This document shows, one piece after another, positions 45,629-59,653 of a stretch of DNA of 64,000 bases. Where the stretch lies: NCBI GenBank assembly GCA_017163975.1, contig JAFFSR010000244.1, positions 338,501-402,500 on the forward strand. The letters are read 5' to 3'. The position numbers and the translations under genes are program-made. How positions within the stretch are numbered: the first letter of the stretch is position 1; each line of letters opens with the position of its first letter. The notes beneath the pieces are model-generated. The model worked only from the letters and a program-made list of their open reading frames with translations, had not been told where the DNA came from and searched no databases. Origin of the DNA: Anastatus disparis (Eukaryota > Arthropoda > Insecta > Hymenoptera > Eupelmidae).

Positions 45629-47068
45629 CTCCTTGACCTTTGATTTATCTATTTCTCTCCTTACCGAGTCCAGCAGCTCCTCATTGACATTAGATAAATC
45701 TGTAATTCAATTATTTAATGAGTTATAATTCTTCAAGGTACAACACTTAAAAAAAACGACTCACATAAATTAAATTATAATATATAATCACTCAATTAAC
45801 ATACAACAATTAATAGATTATGATATATTTAAGGCTGGTATTTATAAATAAAAGACTCACTCAATTAACGTACAACAATTAATAGAGTAAAGCTTACAGC
45901 CTGTATCGGTACACGCAGTGTAGCAGCAACAACATACACCACACCACATGCACCGGCCAGCAAAATTTGAATCTGAATTGCATGCATAAATTGTATTAAA
46001 TTAATTTTTTTTTTAATCAATTTAATTTTCAAGCTTTTTAATCAAGCAAATTTTACCTATAGGATATTCAACGCCTGAAGACGTAATTATAAAAATCTCT
46101 CCTTCACTATTCACTTCAGGATACATCCCTTCTCCAGGATGTCTTTCAGAGATTTATAGCTCCTGATCTTGCAGAAGCAAAAACAACCTGACGTTCCTCT
46201 CGTCTGTTAATAATTCAAACTTATTAATTTTAGATTTATACAAAACAAAAGAAAAATTAAATTAATCAAGCTATTCATAAAGTAATACATATTCCTTCTT
46301 AATACGCGTAGAATACGCACGTATGTACATTATCGTATAAAAAAAAATTATACATATATGTATACATACACATACACATGCATGTATTTTCAATTTAGTT
46401 CGTTCAACTCGTTCAGAGTATATTTGGGCATCATTTTATACATACAGTTAATTCTGTAGCCCGAACTTGACATGCGTCCACGTCAAGTTACTCCCTCTTT
46501 ACGAGAACGAACGCTAAAAGAAGAGGAGAAAGAATATGAGAGAGAGAGAGAGAGAAATAAACATGGCCGCCACACACGTCCACACACGTCCAGCAAAAAC
46601 AAAAGAAATAATTCCCTTTTCTTTTTTTTTATATTAAAAATTTTAATTGACGATTCTCTTTTATTTATAATAAAAAAAATTTTAAACAATTTTCTTTTTC
46701 CTGATTTTATCACCCTCTGTAAAAATTCCTCTCTTCTAAATTTTTAACAAACAAAATTTTCAATAAAATAAAATTTTTAATAAAATAAACAATTATTTCC
46801 ATTAATAAAAACTTTTAATTTTCAAACAACAACAAAAATTTTATACTAAAATTTTCAATTAAATTTAAAGACAATTTTTAATAATGAATTTTCCACCGTC
46901 AGTAAAGAAAACTCACCCCGAGACTTAGGGACGTCAAACATTTTCCTATCCTGGTCAGCCGACATTCCACCAACAAGATTTGACAACTTAAGAAAAGATT
47001 CAAACTGCAAAACTCCGACAGCAAAACTTCCAGCTAAAACACAAGCAATTCAATATGGCTGCTCGCGA
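45629..47068. other. Copia 5' leader (first part), non-coding
   Basis: It lies between gag and the nested element. AT-rich, with a direct repeat of ACTCAATTAACATACAACAATTA-type sequence at 45790 and 45860, and a GA microsatellite at 46541-46555. No convincing gene. Confidence 0.6.
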
Positions 47069-47459
47069 CGAGGGGCTTCTCACTAAAATACTCTTGCAAA
47101 GAGTGGTAAGAGTTTTGTAAGAGTATTGTGAGTACGCAAGAGTTTTATAAGAGTATTGGAGTTTGAAAATTGATCAGAGTATGCGAAGAGTAAGAGGAGT
47201 ATTCGAAAAAATCAAAGAGTATGCAAAGAGTAAGATAAGTATTTGAAAAAATCAGAGAGTATGCAAAGAGTAAGTTGAGTATTTGAAAAATCACAGAGTA
47301 TGCAAAGAGTAAGATAAATATTCAAAATAATTAAAGAGCATGCAAAGAATACAATGAGTATTAAAAAAAATTATTGAATATTCAAAAGATTAAGGAGTAC
47401 GGAAATTTTAGATAGAGTATTCATTTAAAAAATCGATGTTTCAAGTTCTTTTTTTAAAC

Positions 47460-47652
<193 letters not shown>

Positions 47653-47799
47653 AAAGAAAGAACTTAAAACATCGATTTTTTGAATTTTGTATATATAATA
47701 AAAATGCAATTAATTATTTACAAAAATACGAAATTAATAAAGAAAATAAATAAGTTTTTTGATAAAGGACTCAGCTGAGTGAGATATTTAAAGGGTCGA

Positions 47800-47985
47800 C
47801 GAATGTATGGGTCGATGGATTCATCGATTAATACGTTTAAAGAGGAAAAAGTTATTTTGGGTTGTTATATTTATGAATTAATCGGTCGATGGGTTGATAA
47901 ATCAATGGGTTGATGGGTGGATACATGAATCTATCGATAGCTTGATCGGTCGATGAGTCAATAGGTTGATAATAATCAATCAATA
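47800..47985. repeat. Degenerate GGTCGATGGGTTGAT minisatellite
   Basis: Repeated GTCGATGG/GTTGATGG/CGATGAGT words inside the hAT-like element. Confidence 0.65.
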
Positions 47986-49751
47986 ATTAATTAATAATAA
48001 TTAATTATTAAATTGTGAAATAAGGTAAGAAATTATTTTAAGTAACATTTCAATTCTTTTAAAATTAAATGTTATTATAGAAAAATTTTACTCAAAATAA
48101 GTAATTATTACATTAATTTTTAATGAAATAAATCCAGCTATTAGTTCGCTTAGAATATAGTGAATAAGAAGGAAATTTAAATTATAAGCTGATACATTAA
48201 TATTTTGTATGTTACTGGTTACATTTCATATACATATTTTATGTAATATTCTAAAATAATAAAAATAATAGTAATAATTAATTTTCTACATTGTAAATAT
48301 CAAATTAAATAAAAAATAATTGATGAATCGACCATTTTAGTTAGCAAAATTTCTATTAGGGCTATTTTTAAATTATAAAATACACAGATATATAAAAATG
48401 CATTTTTATATATTTAATAAAGTAGTTTAGTCCAATAAAAACACATATCTTTTTATGATTACAATTTTTTATAGTTTTCACTATCACTTTATTTATTTTA
48501 TATAATTATTTACCGACATATTATCGGTTGAACACGATAAGATTTATTTTTAAATTTTGATAAGGTATTTAATATTGCTTATACCAAACATAATAGCATA
48601 ATAAGTAACTTTTTTTTATGCACGGTAGCAAAATCTATTAACTATTCGTAGCTTAAATTTAACTATTTCTAAATATAGGTATCTTTTACGTGAAATTTTA
48701 AACAAAAAATGTTGCTATTTATTTTATTTAAAAATAAATACTTTTCAGAAAATAAAATCAGAAATTTAACTATTAAAAATAATGTTTGGCAAAAAATAAA
48801 TTGTATATTACACGTCATTCCCAACAAAAAATATTCTTATTACCAAAAGTTAATTACTAGTGAAAAATGGATTTAAAAGTTGATCTATGCAAGGAATAAA
48901 GTTGAATTTAAACAGTTAAGAAAAATTAAATATTGGCAAAATGAAAAAATATAACCTTTAGAATTACTATTTTACAAAAATATTATAAAAACCAGTTATT
49001 TGTCCTCATTAGATTGAAATATAATAATATTTCATAAAGTTGACGAAAAATTTTATTGTCTCCTGTTGAGAAAAAGTCGGAAAGAGTTTTACCTACGAAA
49101 ATTTCATAAATTGATATAAGTACATCAACAATTGTTTTATAGACACATTTTTTTAAAAAATTATATTTCTCTTATTAAATAAATTTTTTTTTAATTATAA
49201 CTTTGTTATAATTAATAATTTTTACGTAAACGTAACTAATATTGATAAAGAGATGGGTTGTTAGATAAAGACTCAGAATTCAGCGTTATATTAATAAGAT
49301 CTATTACGATCTGTTCTATTTATCAAACATGATATAAAATGACTTATCGTCAAAATCAATTAAATAATAAAATCAATATTACTAAAATTCTATTTGTACT
49401 CTTGCGTACTCTTGAATACTCATTGGTACTCTTGCATACTTTTCAATATTAATTCGTATTTTACAAATACTCATTTTTACTCTTGCATACTCACTAAATC
49501 TCTTTCAAACTTTTTCGTATTCATTTACTTAAAGCGTTCACCAAAAGAGTATTGGAGAGTACGCATGAGAACTAAAGAATGCTTGAGAGTACGGAAGAGT
49601 TTTTCTATGAGTATTTTAGTGAGAAACCCCTCGGCTCGCGACGCTCTCGAACTAAAATGTAAAACTCTCCTCTTTCTTCTCCTTCCTTCTTATAGCACCA
49701 ACACTACAGCCTTTTTTAAAGAAACACAAAAAAGAAAACACGCGCTGTTAA

Positions 49752-49771
49752 AGCGTGCCTGGCCTATAACC
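49752..49771 (-). other. Copia primer-binding site
   Basis: Directly after the 5' LTR on the minus strand, GGTTATAGGCCAGGCACGC is nearly complementary to the anticodon-arm region of initiator tRNA-Met. Copia-type elements prime from this internal half-tRNA rather than from the tRNA 3' end. Confidence 0.75.
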
Positions 49772-50002
49772 TGTTGAGATATATTTATTAAAAGAGAACA
49801 ATTTTTTAATAATAAGTACAAAATATCTATATATCGATCTTAGTAACGGAGCGTGGCTCTATGTGCGAAAGCTAGCTTTCAACTGGCAGCTTTGTGTAAT
49901 CAAGGTGATGACCGCTGTTGAGCCGTAGCGCTGCAACCAACAAAACATAAGCACAGAATGGCGGAGCAACTTCAGAGTGATGCCGCTCGCTTATTCTTGA
50001 CA
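49772..50002 (-). repeat. 5' LTR of the copia element
   Basis: Begins TGTCAAGAATAAGCGAGCGG at 50002 on the minus strand and ends CAACA at 49772. Confidence 0.93.
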
Positions 50003-50759
50003 TATATATATATATATATATATATATGAGCCATTCTTCTACTTTTTTTAAAAAGCTGGGCGCAGGTAGGTCACCGATTTCGCTGCAGCTTGGATATATT
50101 AAAGTACTATATAAATTAGGAACTTAGCCAAAATTTCAGCCCTCTAAACCAATCTTAAGCTGTGTTATGCTCATTGAAAGACCTAAAATTTAGTGATTTT
50201 CAGCGGTTTTTTATATAAATTCAAATGCCTGCCGAATCTTCAATTTTAATCCGATTTTGACGTTTGACCTCGCATTTTTTTTGTCTTTTTGCCATCTTCA
50301 AAAATGATGAGTAGTGTCTATATTGAGAAATGTATAGTTTCGCAGCTAGTAGTTCAAAAGCAGAGGCATGTTTTTATCATTTTTGCCTGTCTTCAAACAT
50401 GTGTAGAAATTCTAAATCTTAATGTTTTTCAATTCTACAAAAAGTTATGTCTTTATCTTGAAGAGGACATATAATTTCTTTATTTAGACGCTCAGAAAGA
50501 CCAAAAATTGACGGAGATACAACACTTTAAAAATGTCAAAAAACTGGAAAATCGATTTTTTAGCCGTTTTCAAACTTTTATAATTTTTTTCTACCAACTT
50601 CGATTTGGACGTTCTTTGCTTTAAAAGTTTCCTTTAGACATATGGAAAACCATCAAATATATTTGCCCGTGTTTTTTGGATCGATACTACTATAACATGA
50701 CGATTTTGCAGCTGAAAATTCTTTAAATTTTTATTGTTTTCAAGTGTAGCTGTGTATTA

Positions 50760-50808
50760 TGCTCTCTTTTCTCTCTCTCTCTTCTCTCTCCCTCCCTCTC
50801 CCTCTCTC

Positions 50809-50865
<57 letters not shown>
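50760..50865. repeat. (CT)n(TA)n microsatellite
   Basis: About 50 bp of CT/CCCT repeats followed by about 25 TA units, within element 2. Confidence 0.95.
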
Positions 50866-50866
<1 letters not shown>

Positions 50867-51822
50867 ATCATGGATTATCAGTGTTATAAACCACTATCAG
50901 GCTGACAGCACATTCTCGTGATGTGATTGTTTCGTGTCTTTAATAAATGATAAAAAAGAAAAAAATTCATTAATTTATGATATAATATGAATAATTGAAC
51001 TTTTTTGACAATATACAATTTAAGAAATATGAATTAAAAATATTATTAGATTTTATTTAGTATTTATAGGTTGAAATGACCGTCGAAGAAAGCATTACCG
51101 CTCAAGATTAATTTTCTTAATTTTAAAAAAGCAATAGAAACAGTGTTGAAAAATTAATTTTGTTATAGCGTCTTTGTTTGTTTGAATGTTTTAACATATT
51201 TTAATTTGACAGACGACATGTTTTAACTGATAGAAAGAGCTTCAAGGTGTAATTTACTAAATTCAATTTTATCAATTAGGAACCAGCCTACATTACTTTG
51301 AACTTAAAAGATTAAATTTTGTCATGTTACGCACCTTTGAATGGTGACAATTGGAAAATTGTCACAACTTGTGACAATTTTGGAACATGGGTTTGATTTA
51401 TCTTAAAAAAAAATGGTTTCCGTGTGCGTGCGCGCGCGCGTGTGTATGTCTGTGTCTTGATATGATTAATCTTCAGCTGTTATTGGTTGGCTCAGGTTAA
51501 AATGTTTTTTGAATGTATTTAGTTATTTGAATTATAAAAATCATATTTATGTCATCATCTGCTGTAAGTAAAAACCAGAATATTATCCTTAGTCGATTTA
51601 AAGTCGCATTACTGTAAAAGGTTTATAATAATAAAAAAATTTAATGTAATAATATGATGTTACTTCAATTTTTCATTGAATCTTTTCTATTTCAATCTCT
51701 AACAATTTATTATATCTCTATAGCTACAAACATATAAAATTATACATTGTATTGAAAACAATTTAAAGCAAGCTATTCAAATAGGATTTAGTAAAAATGA
51801 AAATTTATTTTCAAACATTTTC

Positions 51823-53403
51823 TTAAATAATTCCAAACAACGTAAATTCATCGTCATCCGAAAAACTTTTAACTTTTAATATTTCTCTACTAATCGGTTC
51901 AACATAATGTCTTAGCCTAGTATTTGGTATAGTTTTTGCCATTTTGAAGCGTACACTGAGTTTTTGTTTATTTGCTTCTACTATTTTTTTTTCAATCTAA
52001 TAAAATCTAGAAAAATAACGTACTATGTAATAAATATAGTAGATTATGACTGTTTTAATAAAAATTATTTTATTTTACTTAATACTAGTTATATGATCCC
52101 GACAATATTCAAACATTTGCCAAGGAGTTTGTATTTGATTGTCTATAGGACGTTGCAGCGATGCCTTTCTTACTAATCGTTTAACAGTAGCACCAATGGC
52201 ATCACAAGAGCTTTTACCGTGGCTTGTCGCAAAGAAATTGTGTGACTTAACTGTCAGTCCGAAATCTTCATAATGGTAACATAAATTAATAAAATGATTC
52301 TTAAAAAAACAATATTGTCATGAGTGAATAAAATAATTTATCAAATTTTAATATTTATGATTTAGAGAAATCTATGTTACTTGTTTTTGTATTGAGTTGG
52401 AGCTCCATCTGAGTAATAAATTATGTTTTTGATCCATGGATACTGTTCTTTCAGAAAATTACAAAATTTTTCTTGAAATGTATGCACGGTGACTGCAATA
52501 TGCACAAGCGAATCAGATATTATACAAATGCTTTGGACTTCAAGTTTATTATTTTCTGGATGTTTGTAATAAATTACAAACGGATGCAAAGTTGCTTGCG
52601 TATTATTATAATAATAACCTTGTGTCGAGTCTTGGCTCACGAAAGAATAATTTTCTGCAAAGTCCATCAATACTATACAAGTATCTTGATCTAAATTTGA
52701 TTTACTTGTTTTCAAAAATAGTTTTTGACATTCACTTATATATTGATGAGGTAACAAATTGTAAATATATGTAACTAGTTCTTCTAAGAATTGCTCACGA
52801 GGTTCTTTTAAGTCATCTAAAATGGTTCTAGAAACCTGTATTGTTTCTTCATTATTAATACGGGTTTTAGAAGACACCCATTGTTTAAAAGAAATGATAT
52901 TTGAATTATTGTCAGTCACGTGCATTTCAAGAAATTTACGAATTCCTTGATTTCCCCGGCAGAAATCACATGTGTGTAACATGCATGATTTATTATCTAA
53001 TGAACAAACGGATTCATTAATAATATACCTGTAATTGATACTTTTGTTCCAAGCAACCAATCTCAATTTCACATTTTGATGCATTTCACACACGCAAACT
53101 GAGTGTGTACCAGGGTCACCAGCAAAAACACATTCTCTTAAACTGAGCTTAGCAAAAAATGAGAAACATGGTTTTTTTCAGAATATGATTCTTGGAACCA
53201 GATATTGTATAAATCTTTGAGGTCATACAGGAGAAGGCGCTTTCCCACTGGAATAGACTCAGCATTTAAAACTTTTTTCATAAAACATTCTCTCATGCCA
53301 CTGCAAGGCCTACTGTTGCGATCATCATTATAGAAATCGATAATTTCCTTTTTCACATCTTCCGAAATATGACAATAAGTTTTTCTTAAATGAGCTTGAA
53401 GTG
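51823..53403 (-). pseudogene. Transposase exons 2-4 of element 2 (decayed)
   Basis: Exon 2 (53403-52381) starts at a TTTTTCAG site and aligns with exon 2 of element 1: LRKTYCHISEDVKKEIIDFY, the Cys-rich GDPGTHSVCVCEMH, DFAENYSF and YSDGAPTQYKN. A frame change falls in an A6 run at 53154-53159. Exon 3 (52299-52079) holds CYHYEDFG and TSHGKSSCDAIG, but its 3' splice site is one base out of frame with element 1. Exon 4 (52006-51823) is 184 bp, the same length as in element 1, and has a TAG where element 1 has the TGG of FLWV. The three Asp blocks are all conserved. Same phases and exon borders show that the two genes share an ancestor. Confidence 0.8.
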
Positions 53404-54043
53404 CTGAAAAATAATACGTGTATTCGCAAAAAGTTATTTTCTTTTCTGTACAACGTATGTTTAAACATGCAAGGTTATTTTTACAAAGATAAGCCTATAA
53501 TAATTATGCTTCAGAATACCATAAAAACATATTAATTTTTGAAATTTGCAATATTTTAGATAAAAAAAGTCACTACAGAATGAAAAATTTTTTGTCATTT
53601 TAACATAAAATTACATTTCAGAATAATAAAACATTTTTGTATTAAAAATACGAAAAAAACTTTTGGAAATTTTAAAACGAGAAATTTAACGTACAGATTT
53701 TTTAATATTACACAAAATTGTAAATAGTTTCTGTGTAATATTGAACACAATGACTGTTCAACAAATTAGCTTCAAAATTTCCAGATTTTAAATTTATATA
53801 TCTTTACAGGTTAATCTTTTCAGTTTTTATAAAGTATGTTTTGCAGAATATTCTAAAAAAAAGACACGATTCACATGGTTATATCAACCTATGCTTCTGA
53901 AAATTTTTTTGTATATTTTGGGTATCAAATCGAACCTCTTGACAAATTTTTAACGAATCCTATTTTTTTTCATTGCAATTCATATGAAATGTCCCACATG
54001 TATTAAGTCCCAAAAAGTTTTAGTATTTCAGATAATCCTATAT
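53404..54043. other. Element 2 intron remnant left of element 3
   Basis: AT-rich, with no exon-like sequence. The segment matching the second half of element 1 exon 1 (the WFESMIKSI..KKLKRNEG part) is not found here or at 59076-59650, so it is deleted. Confidence 0.5.
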
Positions 54044-54583
54044 GGCTGATTCCATTTCAAATCGAACAGTCAGTATACACTCAAGTTACCAATTACTGCG
54101 CTAATGGAGTATGTTATTCTACCCTAAAAATAAGGGTATACGTATTTTTTTATTTTGCTGGAATATCAAAATTGCATCAGATATGCACTTTTGAAAATTG
54201 CATACAAAAACTAAATGTTAAAACTGAAAATGTTGAGAATAACTTTAGAGGGCTATCGTTTTACCAATTTTCAATGAATTTTGGCAAACCTTATTTTGTT
54301 TTATTATGTTTTAAGCCCTCTTTAATTCAGTGCAAGAAATTTAAAAAAGACTAAAAATGACTAAGATATGTGCATTTTACCAAAAATGCACTTTTTATGC
54401 ACATGCATTTTTCTCGAAAAACCCATTTTTTTTTGCTGAAATTTTTTGTGCTCATAGAGGACCAAATTACCTATCTAATGGTACTTGGTTGATCCCGTAC
54501 TTATTTGTTTAAAGCGAGAAAAAAATTCACAAATTTTATTGGTGAAAATTTTTGTATATACGTTCGGAAATTTTAAGCAATGT
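54044..54583 (+). repeat. Left TIR of element 3
   Basis: Reverse complement of 58526-59071 with a few small differences; includes the TTGATCCCGTACTTATTTG block. Confidence 0.9.
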
Positions 54584-54729
54584 AGATTTAAACACTATCC
54601 TTCTTTTAGCATTACCCAGGAACAACGACGTGGACGTAGAAGGTTTCTGTTCCCTTCGGGGTGCTTTTTTAAAGTGAGTTCCCCTTGCCTCTCACTGTTG
54701 GGATGCGTCAAAAATATAATTATAAATAA

Positions 54730-56864
54730 TTACTTTTTTTTATTTTTGCACTTATTATTTTTAGTTCTAAGTGTAGCCTTACGACGTTTGACTTTTTTTT
54801 TCTTGTCTTTCACTTTAGTCAGTGCATGTATAGCTGTTCTGCCAACAAATATATGCGATTTCAATTCCCCAAGTTGTTTTAACCACATATGACTTTTTTG
54901 AATCCCATTATATTTAGGAACTGTACTCCATTCAATATTTTTTTCTTTTCTAAATTTTTCAATCTCATTTATTGGTAATAATATGATTTTGATTGCACTG
55001 GTGTATTTTTGAACCCAATTTATAAAATCGTCAGCATTTTGTATCGATTCTTCATGAACTCTTTTTAAGTAATGTGAAGTAGCATAATGCTTTAGAAGCC
55101 CACCTATTCCATCAACGGCTCCTTTTCCATGACCAGTCGCAGAAAATAACCATTTCATTTGATAAGAAAAATGTTTGAATTCATGTAGCTGAAAACGATT
55201 TTTAAATTGGCTTGCAGTTCCATCTGATAAAATAGTGACTTTAGTAACCAAAACATTTTTCATAAGATGGATAATTTTATTTATTGCTAATCGCGCATAG
55301 CAGTATCATGCTTTTTGTCGTCACTAACGATCGCAAAGCTTTGCGTTATCTCTCCTTGGTAACAGACTGCAGTAAAAATAGAAATTTGGTTATTCACCCA
55401 ATGATTTCCCTGAACCGCTTTATTATTTATTACAGACCAATTTTCTGCAAAATCAACATGGATAATTAACTTAGTAGGATCAGCTTTACCTTCTTTTTCT
55501 TTTTTTATAGCTTCACGTTGAATAATTTTATGTATACGTGATTACTTGCTTTTAGTGCGCAGATTGAAAATTTTTTTTTAAAAACTGATAAGCTTACTGT
55601 TTGTTTGATAAGATTACCATTATCCCGCAAAGCAAACGTAATTTCATCTTCACAATTTTCTTTCAGTTTTAACAATTTTAATGTGATACCCTCACTACCG
55701 GGGCAATAATTGCATTCTTGCAAGAAACACGAATCAGATGGTTCAGAACACAACATTGCGTTAGTTATTTCTGAACGAATTAAATCTAATTCAGAATTAT
55801 TATCGCCTCTAGAACGAATTAAACTTGTAAGAAACAGTTCAAAATTTTCGCAATGTACACAAAGACAAGTTTCCTTCACAGGGCTTGTTAAGACGAAACT
55901 TGGTCTTAGACTATAGAATTTCGATTTTCCTATTTGTAAGTTTGGATTTTCTTGTCTTAATTGACTATATGTTTCTTTTAAGCTTCGAGTAAGAAACCGT
56001 TTAACTTTTTTAGTTTTTGTATTATTAACTTTAACAGTAACAACATCAGATTTATTTGGACTTCGTCTACTACAATTAAAATCATCATTTAAAAAATATT
56101 CCATAGCGATATTTTTTGTATTTTCATCAATAGGATGACCAGTATATGAATCTGGCTCCGAATTAACTCCTTTATTTTTCACGAGATTTCTTGATTTATT
56201 TATCATATACTCGCTTATATTCGGGAATAGTGAGCAAATTTTTATTTTGCTTAATTTTGAAGGTAGTAGAGTTAGAAGTTTTATTTTCTCCGAAACAGAA
56301 GAACATTTTTCTAAAGCCGATTTAAAATTTTCTACAAATTCGTTCCAATAGTTTTCAGTCGAACTTTTGTCCGATTCTATTGATTCAACTGAAATGCCAT
56401 ACACATCTTCTAATTTACTTCCGACAGTAGCAGAAAAAGCTGAAATTAAAGATTTTTTTCTTTTTAGATACGTAATTTTCTGTTAAATTTTTAAGTATTG
56501 CAGTTTTTCTTTTTAGCGGCGAGACGCATTGACGTAAAATTGTATTAATACTCTCGTTTAATTCCTGTATTCGTTCGGGTGTCTTATGGATAAAATCATC
56601 ATGTTTTCTGCTAAAAAGTTCAGTGATTTCATTTTCAGATGTAGATTCAAGATCGCTTAAAATCGTTTTTGATATGCGTTCATGGTAATTTTTGCATACA
56701 TTAGTAGAGGGCAGTATCTTTAAATCTGGATAAAGCTGTGCCAAATTAATGGCCTAATCTTCCAACGGTCTGAAACGTAAATTTCTGCTCTTATAAACTA
56801 CCTTCTTATGCATTTGAAAAAAATCGGGACATCGAATTCTTGTAGAAGAGTGAATTTCGGACAT
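54730..56864 (-). pseudogene. Transposase of element 3 (DDD-type, second lineage)
   Basis: From ATG 56864 the frame gives one Cys/His module (IRCPDFFQMHKK..), an in-frame TAG at 56754-56756, then TNVCKNYHERISK. It shifts frame in a T7 run at 56453-56459 and continues with NYWNEFVENFKSALEKC and IKLLTLLPSKLSKIKICSLF (the block before exon 2 in element 1), then a Cys-rich part (CLCVHCENFE, ECNYCPGSEG). After another shift near 55530 come HVDFAENWSV, YQGEITQSFAIVSDDKKHD, VTILSDGTASQFKNRF, and MKWLFSATGHGKGAVDGIGG. The Asp of DFAEN, the Asp of SDG and the Asp after HGK form the presumed catalytic triad. The Lys-rich end (KKKVKRRKATLRTK) may direct it to the nucleus. No introns are evident. Confidence 0.78.
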
Positions 56865-57094
56865 CGTAATTGCAGAGTTTTGTTTACTTTTTCACAAGTC
56901 CGAAAAGTACCTTTCAAAGCAGACGTAAGAATAACTAGCTTGTATATAACAATTCTAATATGCTGTTTTGGTTACGCGAGGTATTTGTCCGCGAATGAGC
57001 CTCCTATTGTCTGTACATCGAAACATACATAATATAGATATACACGAATAGAATTATTATTTTCCATTTTTTAATATTTATTTTTATATAACAA

Positions 57095-57096
<2 letters not shown>

Positions 57097-57139
<43 letters not shown>
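57097..57139. repeat. (TA)n microsatellite
   Basis: About 20 TA units immediately left of the candidate LTR. Confidence 0.95.
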
Positions 57140-57141
<2 letters not shown>

Positions 57142-58195
57142 TATTGATGATATATACTGCGACGAGTATACATACTCACGCATTCAAACTTCCCGCCTGA
57201 CGGCCAAGCTACTACAGAACAATAGTTCTGAGCCCAGCCGCCAGGTGGCAACCCCAAACGCCGCTACACGCATTAAGAAAAATGAGGTCGGAGTATATAA
57301 GAGGCAGAGAAGCACAGCTAAGCAAGCAGTGTAGACTATAGTCCTCTCTCTCTCTTTACCTAAGTGAGCACACAAGGTTAAGAGAGAGCGAGACCGATAG
57401 TAGCCGGCTACCTTGGCTTGTGGAGCACCACAGCTTAGGTAGAGCTTTTCTCTCTCTCTTGCATACGAGGATAGATCAAGTGAGCACGCAGGTCTACACT
57501 CTAATGCATAGACAGGTAATATAGAGATACGTCAAGTGAGCACACAGGCGCATATCTATGTTACCCAAGAGCATACACTAGCCGCTTTTTGCCCGCAGCA
57601 TACCTACCGTTGCGCCGTTGAATTTAAGGGTGTCGTCCACCCAAAATCTTGATTGATTTCATAACCGCATTAAATTTAATTTAAGGGTGTCGTCCACCCA
57701 TTGCATTTCTTACGTGCATTTATTAAAGGATCCCGTCCAACCGTTATTTTTAGTTATTAATTATAATTAGATTAAGGGTGCCGTCCACCCAATCTTACCG
57801 TAGTTTTTAGTTACAGCGTGTTAGTTTATTTAAGCGTCGCGCATTTATTTAATTATTCAATTAAATTAGTAATTAATCTTTTTGGTTTCTTGTTTTGCTC
57901 ATTTTTACGGGAAAAGGCCACCGACGCAAAACCGACCAGCCAGGCCGAAACCGATTAAAGTGAAGCCGATAATTGATAAAAATTTACTAGCATTTATTCT
58001 GTTTAATTAAATTCATAAAAGTTAATTTAATTCATAAATTTTATATCTTTCTTTTCTTATTTAGTTTTATCAAACAAATTAAGTTTGTTTATTTCATTGC
58101 ATTCATTTCTCACATTGAAATCTTAACAAGCCGTCAAGTGGCCGATATAAAACCGCAAGATAACACTTTCTTATTGTACACATATTAAGGTTAGG
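57140..58195 (+). mobile_element. Candidate solo LTR with TATA box and internal repeats
   Basis: A GC-richer island in the TIR element. GGAGTATATAAGAGGCAGAG at about 57289 is a good TATA box. AAGTGAGCACACAGG recurs three times (57363, 57478, 57534), and GGGTGTCGTCCACCCA recurs near 57629, 57683 and 57775. The promoter, length near 1 kb, lack of an ORF and position in a transposon favour a solo LTR or an LTR-like insertion. Ends and TSD were not resolved. Confidence 0.4.
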
Positions 58196-58525
58196 TTATT
58201 GATTAGTATTATATAAGTGGTAGGGTTTAGTTTTGTCATCAAAATTATTATTTTTATTTTTTATACACGTCGTTGTAAGATAGCAATGAGTACAATAAAG
58301 CCAAGGTACTCCATAGTATAAACAAACGTGTACTACCCGGTTACTATCCTTCATATTCCGCCGTCCAATCCCTCCAACTCCTGCCGATCTTACCCTGGTA
58401 ACTCGCTGAAGCGTCTGGCAACAGGAGTTACACGTATTTCCCCCTCCCAAAAGGGAAAAACGTTACAATACATACATACAAAGGTAAACAAATAATGAGC
58501 GAAGCATGCGACAGCGTTGGAATGA

Positions 58526-59071
58526 ACATTGCTTAAGACTTTCGGACGTATATACAAAAATTTTTCACCAATAAAATTTGTGAATTTTTTTTCTCGCTTC
58601 AAACAAATAAGTACGGGATCAACCAAGTACCATTAGATAGGTAATTTGGTCCTCTATGAGCACAAAAAATTTCAGCAAAAAAAAAAATGGGTTTTTCGAG
58701 AAAAATGCATGTGCATAAAAAGTGCATTTTTTGGTAAAATGCACATATCTTAGTCATTTTTCAGTCTTTTTTGAAATTTCTTGCACTGAATTTAAGAGGG
58801 CTTAAAACATAATAAAACAAAATAAGGTTTACCAAAATTCATTGAAAATTGGTAAAACGATAGCCCTCTAAAGTTATTCTCAACATTTTTAGTTTTAACA
58901 TTTAGTTTTTGAATGCAATTTTCAAAAGTGCATATCTGATGCAATTTTGATTTTCAGCAAAATAAAAAAATACGTAAACCCTTATTTTTAGGGTAGAATA
59001 ACATACTCTATTAGCGCAGTAATTGGTGACTTGAGTGTATACTGACTGTTCGATTTGAAATGGAATCAGCC
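58526..59071 (-). repeat. Right TIR of element 3
   Basis: Inverse of 54044-54583. Confidence 0.9.
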
Positions 59072-59653
59072 ATATGATCTTTAGAACAGAGAGAAATTCT
59101 TTTAAATTAAAATGATTTTTTTACCTGGGTAAAATTAGTTGATATATAATCATATATAACTTATACACAATAATATATAAGTTTATATATCAATATATTG
59201 CTATTCATATATAAGGATATACATGCTTGTATACTGTAAGTTATATATGACTATAGATAAACTGTTATTTCTCGAGAACACTAACTTTTTCGAAGAAATT
59301 CATTTAAAAATTGATACAGATTTACATATGATCTAAAAGCTATTACGAATCTATTTAGTAAACAATGGAAGAAAATATATAGTTATTCCAAGCTATACAA
59401 GGAAGTAAATATTTATATACTTTTAAAGGCACGATTACATTCATGTAAATGCACAATATTACAAACAAAATAACATTTCTAATAAATAGTTGACATAGTT
59501 AATTATAATGCAATAATTTTTAATATTTTGTAGTGTTTTTTTCTTTATTTTTAAATTCTATATCAAATGAATGACTGACATGATTTATATGTGATGAATG
59601 AAGATTGATAAATGGATTTTGTACAAGAGAAAAAATTAAATTCAAAATTTTAC

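Larger units (their letters stand above)
54044..59071 (-). mobile_element. Third transposon (element 3), 540-bp TIRs, nested in element 2
   Basis: GGCTGATTCCATTTCAAATC at 54044 faces its exact inverse ending at 59071. The arms run to about 54583 and 58526, and ATAT flanks both sides. Inside is an intronless-looking transposase gene (54730-56864, minus) of the same superfamily but a distinct lineage, and a candidate LTR at 57140-58195. The size is 5.03 kb. Confidence 0.83.
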
